From Dictyocoela muelleri (lineage: Eukaryota > Microsporidia), in assembly GCA_016256075.1 (NCBI GenBank), contig SDVU01000562.1:1-12311 (forward strand): a stretch of 12,311 nt of DNA, read 5' to 3'. The notes beneath the pieces are model-generated. The model saw nothing but the letters and a program-made list of their open reading frames with translations. It searched no databases and was not told where the DNA came from. The position numbers were made by a program, and so were the translations under genes. Below, piece after piece: positions 6,783 through 12,311 of the stretch; position 1 is the stretch's first letter, and every line of letters begins with the position of its first letter.

Positions 6783-7252
6783 GTATATATATTATATATT
6801 ACATGCTGACAACATCCATAGCTGCCAACCCGAAGAGTTGTCACCAACCATAGTCTTTAGACCTTTGGTTCCTGGTGTTCCATTAATACGTCATTTCCCA
6901 AGCTACCCAGAAGCCCAGCTGTATACGCGATCTTCGTTTTATCAATGACACAGCAGGATACAGGTAATTAGAGACTTTTTCATGATATTTTATTATCACT
7001 CTTTTTGCCGAGATGCGTCGCCGCACTCATCCCCACACCTAGGAGAGTCCCTTCTGCTTCATTGTCATATTAGACCAAGTCTTAATCAGCTATACCACAC
7101 TGGAACAACTGTATATTATACTATAATTAAATAGTTATGACCGCTTAATGTCATTTCCTCATTATTTATCAAAATGACTGTAAAAAATTCGAACCACGAT
7201 ACTTAAATATAACATTCAATAGTGTTAACCACTGAGCTATTCGCTCTTTGTG
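6783..7252 (-). mobile_element. SINE-like element, copy 3, near full length with tRNA-like head
   Basis: About 470 bp, read on the minus strand. The head at about 7186-7250 has a perfect Pol III A box (TAGCTCAGTGG, 7229-7239) and a good B box (GGTTCGAATT, 7186-7195). The cloverleaf is no longer foldable: the second half of the D stem does not match GCTC. The body continues with TGATTAAGACTTGG, a GC-rich core near 7003-7035, and a block with TATACAGCTGGGCT. The conserved tail is GACTATGGTTGG ... GGCAGCTATGGATGTTGTCA, then an AT-rich run at about 6783-6800. Six Ts directly follow the B box in the sense direction, which would be expected to stop Pol III early, so this copy is probably inactive. 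Its tail lies only about 115-130 bp upstream of the coatomer start, in the same orientation. Confidence 0.75.
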
Positions 7253-8068
7253 TCACAAAGTAAGCTCCATTGTCATAAATCAATTTTTGGTGATAAATAA
7301 TAATCAAATTTTTAGAATAACATTTATTGTTACGATAAATTGGGTATCACATCACAGGCTGTGAAACACCCACCATTTTTAGTAAGAATTTTTAAAATTT
7401 TTAAAATAATTTAATAAAAATTATATAAAATTTTTATCGATTAAAGCTAATGGTTATTAAAAGTTATTTAAAAAAATTTGAAACATATTGATAAGATATC
7501 ATCTATCAATTCATTTGAATAATATTCAAATAAAACATAAGTTTTTAAATTAAATTCAATATTAAATTAATTTTCTTAAATCATAAATATGACATTCTAT
7601 ATGATTAAATCATTATTTTCTGCGATATCATTGTTATATTTTCATTTCAGTCGACGTTACTGACTATATACCTCCTAAAATAAAAAAAAATATGTAAATT
7701 AATTTTATTATTACGGTTTTTTAAAATAAAATCCAATAAATCATTAGAGCAATGTGAATTTATTGTTAGTTTTTAGATTTTACCATATTATCGCGACCAA
7801 TTGATCTTAAAGACATGTTATTATTTGTTTCATACATCATTATCATGTTTTTTTAGTAAATGTTAATAAAAATTTTTCATGTTGTATTGTAAAAAATCAA
7901 AAAAGATTATTTTGTAATTAAATAAAAATAAATAAATACAAAACTGGGTTCGAAAATTTTAATGTGGTGGGAGGTACTTACACGCCTGTGTCATTTATCA
8001 AACTTATTTTGCCTTTTTAATCCTTTTTTTCTTGAAACTTTTACTACATTTTATTATTAATAAATTCA
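7253..8068. other. AT-rich noncoding region with a weak terminal inverted-repeat pair
   Basis: No frame of note on either strand. Near the ends are two loosely matching inverted segments. About 7345-7380 contains CACAGGCTGTGAAACACCCA, and about 7962-8000, read in reverse complement, contains CACAGGCGTGTAAGTACCTC, followed in both by CCCACCA or a close variant. They could be the ends of a roughly 650-bp decayed element, but the match is too short to be sure. A perfect 15-bp palindrome, CTTTGTGTCACAAAG, sits at 7246-7260 at the edge of the SINE-like head. Confidence 0.4.
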
Positions 8069-8314
8069 CATTAAGGGTATTTATTTTTAATTTTGCCACC
8101 TTGTTTCAAATGTCGGAGCGTTGATTTTTTTTAAAAAATAAGCAAAACCATTAACAAAAAATACTACCAACAACAACATCACACACATTCGGTGTGTGAA
8201 GTTGTTGTTTGAATTGCATCTTTTTGATAATGATTTGCTTTTTTAAAAAATATATTTTCTAAGTTCGATATTTTAAACAGGGGTGGTAAATTAAACAATA
8301 AAAACCCTCGAATG
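8069..8314. repeat. palindromic (fold-back) MITE-like element, about 246 bp
   Basis: The centre is a hairpin at 8167-8211: arms of about 20 bp built on CAACAACAAC and TCACACAC with two mismatches, around the loop ATTCG. Symmetry continues outward with indels. TTAAAAAATAAGCAAAACCATTA on the left pairs with the segment near 8228-8256 on the right, CCACCTTGTTT pairs with a segment near 8278-8288, and CATT-AAGGG at 8069-8077 pairs with CCCTCGAATG at 8305-8314. No coding capacity. The family is unrelated to the palindromes at 1.6-3.2 kb and at 8454-8743. Confidence 0.68.
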
Positions 8315-8453
8315 AAAAGCTATTCGCGCTTTGAACTAATACAATTTATATTAATCTCTTAAAATAATTTATTTTTAAGATCAAAATGATATGTATAAAA
8401 AATACATTTCAAAGAGTAAATATAATAATATAACCCCACTTCTTACAATTATC

Positions 8454-8743
8454 GGTACTACCCAGGTCCTGACCCTAAAAATTTTTCTTTGGAAAAAAGA
8501 AACTAAATAATATTCTATACATATTTCAGCACGTAAAAAAGAATATGAAAATATTTTCTATAATAATAATTTTTTTATACATAAATGGAAATTTCGCTAC
8601 GTGAAATTTTCATTTATGTATTAAAAAATTATTATTATAGAAAAATACTTTCATATTCTTTTTTACGTGCTGAAATATGTATAGAATATTATTTATTTTC
8701 TTTTTTCCAAAAAAATTTTCAGGGTCAGGACCTGGGTAGTACC
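8454..8743. mobile_element. long palindromic MITE-like element with near-perfect arms, 290 bp
   Basis: Almost the whole 290 bp is one inverted repeat. The termini are GGTACTACCCAGGTCCTGAC on the left (8454-8473) and its exact reverse complement on the right (8724-8743). The arms continue nearly without mismatch through TATACATATTTCAGCACGT and the ATTATTATTATAG region to a small central loop near 8598. This is the best-preserved repeat in the window, so probably the youngest. It has no coding capacity; the likely nature is a non-autonomous fold-back DNA transposon. No clear target-site duplication: the flanks TTATC and AATAA extend the palindrome rather than form an obvious direct repeat, so the superfamily is not assigned. 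Confidence 0.85.
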
Positions 8744-8864
8744 AATAAAATTTGGTTTTAAGGTATAAATATGACAAAAAATTCAGATTCTTTTTGAAAA
8801 TAATAGTCGCTACATGTTTTTTTACTGAATAATGATAATATTAAATCTTTTCACCAATTAAAAA

Positions 8865-9263
8865 TACAATTTATTAATAGAATTAATGATCCATTGCCCG
8901 GAATAAGAATATTTGATATTTTCAAACCAATTTTCTTTTTATATCAGAGAGAAGAATTATGATAAATTGTAATCAAAGAATTCTTGATAAAATACTTTTG
9001 ACAACAAATTTACGTGAAGGATACAACAGAGCCTTTAATAGCTTATTGAAAGGTAGACATCCATCATTAATAAGCTGATAATTCTTATGAGAACATAGGA
9101 ACATGTTCAACAAAAAGAAATAGCAGATATATTAAAAAATGTTAATTCTAAAACTCAAAAATTAAATGATAAAATATAAAAATTGACTAATATCTTCCGC
9201 AAACATTTTGTAAATAGATTCGCTGAGTTTTCTAAGTTTAATTGCAATGACTTATTATATTAA
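8865..9263 (+). pseudogene. MULE-type (Mutator-like) transposase relic, C-terminal part
   Basis: The frame at 8959-9078 reads ILLTTNLREGYNRAFNSLLK then GRHPSL. It resembles the C-terminal end of the MULE transposase domain in animal and microsporidian elements (roughly RTTN..EG.HR.FNSL....HPS.W.F). Upstream, at about 8867-8962, another frame gives NDPLPGIRIFDIFKPIFF, which may be the preceding segment. Downstream, a third frame to the TAA at 9261-9263 gives EHVQQKEIADILKN and FVNRFAEFSKFN, typical of the charged tail. The copy is dead: at least three frames are needed, stops occur at 8960-8962 and 9076-9078 and further on, and the catalytic part is absent. It lies directly right of the palindrome at 8454-8743, but a link between them is not shown. 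Confidence 0.6.
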
Positions 9264-9501
9264 TTTAAATAAAATTTTATTTTATTATGTGTTTTTTTTG
9301 TTTCACATTTCTAAATGAATTGCAATATTCTGTTAATTGAAAATTTTTATTTAATTTTAAATTTTTTATATAAATTTTAAAATTCATTTATTTTTAACAT
9401 TGGGAATAATTGTATTTTTTTTTAAAAAAAATCCACTCTTTTTTTTGTCTCATTTATACCGTTTAGACCAAAATATACCTTCTTCCCATTTTAGCCCAAA
9501 C
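9264..9501. other. AT-rich spacer
   Basis: Homopolymer-rich A/T sequence with no gene. Runs of eight or more Ts occur near 9291-9299 and 9416-9423. Confidence 0.5.
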
Positions 9502-9800
9502 GAACAGTCATAGCTGCCTAACCTGAGAGTTGTCTTCAACCATAGTCTTTAGACATTTTGTTCCATGTGCTCCACTAATAGATCACGCGCAAAGCGGTTA
9601 CATATGCTATGCGCCGAGTTATACATTTTTTATTTTTTTATTTTATATAATATTTTTATATTATTTATTTTTTCATTTTATAATAATTATTTTCTAATAA
9701 TTTTCTAATTTTTTTTAATCAGCGAGATTCGAACCCAGATATATCAAGCATACCCAGACCCAAATGTTACTAACCACTCCACTAAAGTACTTGTAACTTT
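9502..9800 (-). mobile_element. SINE-like element, copy 4: same tail, different tRNA-like head
   Basis: About 300 bp, read on the minus strand. The head carries a perfect A box (TAGTGGAGTGG, 9774-9784) and a perfect B box (GGTTCGAATC, 9726-9735) at tRNA-like spacing. The intervening sequence does not resemble the heads of the copies at 3.4 and 6.8 kb. An A/T-rich stretch replaces the GC-rich core. The tail at about 9505-9570 is clearly shared with the other copies (AAGACTATGGTTGAAGACAA, then GGCAGCTATGACTG). The tRNA-like part is not a functional tRNA: acceptor ends do not pair and the T stem has mismatches. It therefore reads as a second SINE family sharing the 3' module. Confidence 0.62.
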
Positions 9801-10050
9801 CATTTATATATATTCATATTTGTTGTCGTTCCTTGACATTAAATTAAAAATAAAATTAAAAGGAAAAAAAAAAGAAAAATCAATAAAAATTAAAATCACA
9901 GAATTTACATCTTTATCACGTTCTAGACAAATCTCTCTCAGAATTTAAAACTATAATAGAAAACTGATTTTTAACGCCAAGTCCTTTTCACCGAAATCTC
10001 ATAAAGATAAACAGATCAGAAACAATCAACCAAGACATCCCCCGGATGAC
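9801..10050. other. spacer, possibly including the left LTR of the Ty3/gypsy fossil
   Basis: No gene. A segment from TGTTGTCG at 9821 to a CA at 10111-10112, followed by a TGG at 10118-10120, would fit the layout TG...CA plus primer-binding site of an LTR. The partner repeat would lie beyond the window, so this cannot be tested here. Confidence 0.25.
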
Positions 10051-10113
10051 GGTATTTCCATCAGGAAGATAACATAAAATAAACAAGATTCTCATTTATC
10101 TCTTTACAATCAA

Positions 10114-10503
10114 TTGTTGGTATTTGGTCGGGTCTTGGATGGATCCGACAATTTGAGCTCAAAAAACTTATACCAAAATACTATACACAAGAAATTTGAA
10201 CAACAAAGAATAGAATGTTCGATTTCACCTCAAAATATAAACATTCAAATTCAGCGATCATTCCCTATGTTAGAAAACATCGAAGAGCAAGACTTATTAA
10301 TATATAGAGGGGAGTTTTTACAAACTATTAAGGTAGCAGGTTGGGATGAAGCAACTGCTATTGGAGTATTAAGAGCATTCAATCAACACATTACATCGAA
10401 ATTATTCAAAACTATACTGATCTGGAAGATATATTACATGCAATATTTACAAAGCGTTACCCACCAGAGAAGAAAATTAAATATCAAAATAAATAATTCA
10501 TGA
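10114..10503 (+). pseudogene. gag-like part of the Ty3/gypsy fossil
   Basis: This is the first coding part of the element and sits where gag belongs. The middle portion (EEQDLLIYRGEFLQTIKVAG, then a WDEATAIGVLRAF stretch) resembles the helical capsid region of retrotransposon gag proteins, but similarity in this family is always weak and the call leans on position. No zinc knuckle was recognised in this part. Confidence 0.45.
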
Positions 10504-10989
10504 TAAAACAAGATCATTGCCGAACTATTAAGAAATGTCGAGAAGAATAGTGAAAATAACCAATAAGCTGGCAATATTTTTACACTGGAGCAAAGAACAA
10601 ACTTTAATAAAAATCTAAAAAGCCTTCTATAGTGGCCTATCGAAACGAACAAAGCTCGATAGCGTCCAATTTAAGGTCAAAAACACTTTAGCCATATTAA
10701 ATTTAATCATTACAACAGAAGAAATACTCCGGGAACAAGGATTTAATAAACATAAAAATACGCCATGTAATGAAAAACACAAATTGAAAAACCCCAAAAA
10801 TCAGCAATATTGTAAGTTTCACAAAACAAAAAGCCATGATACATCAAACTACAGAGCGTTAAACCAAAAAAGATATGCAAAGAAAATAACGATAATAAAA
10901 AAAATAGAACATCATTTATTAGAGAACCTTTAACAAATATAAGCGTTATTGAAATTATCGGAGATATAAATAAGCATCCTGTAAAATTT

Positions 10990-11301
10990 ATGGTTGACAC
11001 AGGGTCTTTTAAAAGTTATATAAGCTATATAGTCGTCCAAAGAATGAACCTAACAATATACGAATCACCAGAAATCTTAAAATCAGAACTTGTTGATGGC
11101 TCTGTGCTACAAAGCAACAAACAAACTTTTGTTAAATTTATGTTACAAAACGACCAGAGCAGAATTTATCAAGTAAAAGCAACTATTTTAAGTAAAATGA
11201 CAACAGATATGATCTTAGGAATGGACTTTTTGTTATCAAATGAAGTCGTCATTGATCTAAACGAGCATACAATTAACGTGAATTTTAAATTTACAAATTA
11301 G
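10990..11301 (+). pseudogene. retropepsin-like aspartic protease part of the Ty3/gypsy fossil
   Basis: It begins with the family signature VDTGS and later has MILGMDFLLS, the hydrophobic-hydrophobic-Gly block typical of retropepsins, about 75 residues on. The length of about 100 residues fits a monomer of the dimeric enzyme. It lies between the gag-like and reverse transcriptase parts, as expected for Ty3/gypsy. Confidence 0.75.
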
Positions 11302-11469
11302 AAACAAGGACAATGATTGATAATAAAATTAAAAACTTGGCGCGAAAGACAAAAATAAACACTATATTGGAACGATCATAAGATTTTGCAAGCAAAATAA
11401 ACAATTTAATTCGATCATACAAAGTTATAAATCCCGAAATAGGCAAAATAAATAATACTGAGCACAAGA

Positions 11470-12230
11470 TCATTTTAAGATATGATAAGATAATTAACCT
11501 TCGTTCATTTAGACTTCTCTATAAACTAAGAACAAAGGAAATAGATGAAATAGATTATTTGAAATCCAATGAAATCATTCGTCCTGGCAAATCAAACTTC
11601 TGTTACACCCGCGTTCCACCTGATAAAATAAATGTCGCATAAGATTAGTAGTAGATTTCAGAAAATTAATAAATATCACGATAAAAACTCATTATATATT
11701 CATAAAGATAGAAGATATGCTGTCTTCAATTTCCAAATGAATTTTTTTTTTCAACAATTGACTTAAATATGAGGTATTATCGAAACCTAATGGAGGAAAA
11801 TAGTATAAAATTCACGGCTTTTAAAATTGAAAACAAGAAATATGAATTTTTGCAAGTGCCATTCGGACTTTCTAATGCGCCGATGACATTTCAGGATTCA
11901 ATGGAGACTCTATTTTCTGATCTGGATAAAGTAATGACATATTTAGGCCACATTGCAATCCATACAAGAGACATTTCATCACATTATAATGTTTTAGAAA
12001 AAGTTATATCAATTATTAAGGAGAACAAAATTTCAGTAAATTTTGAGAAGAGTACTTTTATGAAGAATGAAGTAAAGTTCATTGGTCATATTATAAATGA
12101 AAAGGAGATACAGCCAGACATATCACGAACAAAAGCATTGGGAAAAATAAAACCGAAAAGAAAAAAAGGCACTGAGTTTTCATTCAGGGACCAGGTAAAC
12201 ATTCATACAACAGAGCTTATGAAAAAATAA
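11470..12230 (+). pseudogene. reverse transcriptase part of the Ty3/gypsy fossil
   Basis: The left portion holds the region preceding the polymerase fingers (an EIDYLKSNEIIRPGKSNFCY-like stretch near 11540-11602). The right portion (11769-12230) holds YEFLQVPFGLSNAPMTFQ, the hallmark Ty3/gypsy palm segment, and later VKFIGHIINEKEIQPD, the usual thumb-side motif. Together these place the element in Ty3/gypsy rather than Ty1/copia or BEL. It is degraded, like the rest of the element. Confidence 0.78.
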
Positions 12231-12311
12231 AAGAATATTTGAGTTTCTTATGACGAGTTAGTATGGGAGAGGAATTTTTTACATCATAAATTTCTATAAT
12301 AAAAAAATATA

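Larger units (their letters stand above)
10080..12311 (+). mobile_element. Ty3/gypsy-type LTR retrotransposon fossil, broken, runs off the window
   Basis: Three recognisable parts occur in the order typical of Ty3/gypsy elements: a gag-like segment (about 10114-10503), an aspartic protease segment (about 10990-11301) and a reverse transcriptase segment (about 11470-12230). The order and the protease and reverse transcriptase signatures support the family. The element is clearly broken, with at least five or so interruptions along its length, and the RNase H, integrase and right LTR would lie beyond the window. Several parts remain readable, so it is of moderate rather than great age. The left boundary is uncertain. 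Confidence 0.8.

Noticed and set aside
7186-7250. Minus-strand tRNA gene at the head of SINE-like copy 3
   Set aside because: The D stem does not close, the B box is followed by a T-run in place of the second half of the T stem, and a diverged copy exists at 3898-3957.
9720-9795. Minus-strand tRNA gene, suggested by perfect A and B boxes
   Set aside because: The acceptor ends do not pair, the T stem has mismatches, and the segment is continuous with the shared repeat tail, so it is a tRNA-derived repeat head and not a functional tRNA.
10434-11000. Two minus-strand frames with hydrophobic, membrane-like composition
   Set aside because: Antisense to the Ty3/gypsy fossil; the hydrophobicity comes from reading A-rich sense sequence as T-rich antisense.

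Overview
The window looks like an AT-rich, repeat-laden stretch of a compact eukaryotic genome, most likely a microsporidium from a transposon-rich lineage. Four things point that way. The one intact host gene is an intronless, shortened coatomer beta subunit. A CCC triplet sits just upstream of its start codon. An AATAAA signal overlaps its stop codon. Everything else is repeats and decayed mobile elements. The assignment is inference; no rRNA or other diagnostic marker is present.

Layout, left to right. 1-219 is the 3' part of a SINE-like repeat (plus strand). 247-688 is the decayed C-terminal part of a pogo/Tigger-type transposase. 690-1565 is AT-rich with one 73-codon frame of unknown meaning and a strong hairpin. 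1566-3190 is a cluster of palindromic repeats: three copies of one fold-back unit, two smaller hairpins and a 17-bp minisatellite. 3444-3957 is a second SINE-like copy (minus strand) with a 40-bp triplication. 4430-6667 (minus) is the coatomer beta gene. 6783-7252 is a third, near full-length SINE-like copy (minus) just upstream of that gene. 7260-8060 is noncoding. 8069-8314 and 8454-8743 are two more, unrelated palindromic (MITE-like) elements. 8865-9263 is the decayed C-terminal end of a MULE-type transposase. 9502-9800 is a fourth SINE-like copy with a different tRNA-like head. From about 10.1 kb to the window end lies a broken Ty3/gypsy LTR retrotransposon fossil (plus strand).

The most interesting feature is the SINE-like family. 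Copies at 3.4, 6.8 and 9.5 kb carry Pol III A-box and B-box motifs at one end. All four copies share a conserved tail at the other end. The 9.5 kb copy joins that tail to a clearly different tRNA-like head. This suggests at least two tRNA-derived SINE families sharing a 3' module, which in other eukaryotes usually means a common LINE partner. The second theme is the density of long palindromes of at least three unrelated families. These are probably non-autonomous DNA transposons mobilised by transposases such as those whose relics lie in the window.

There is no operon-like organisation. The single host gene works in COPI vesicle coat assembly, and the rest is accessory DNA.
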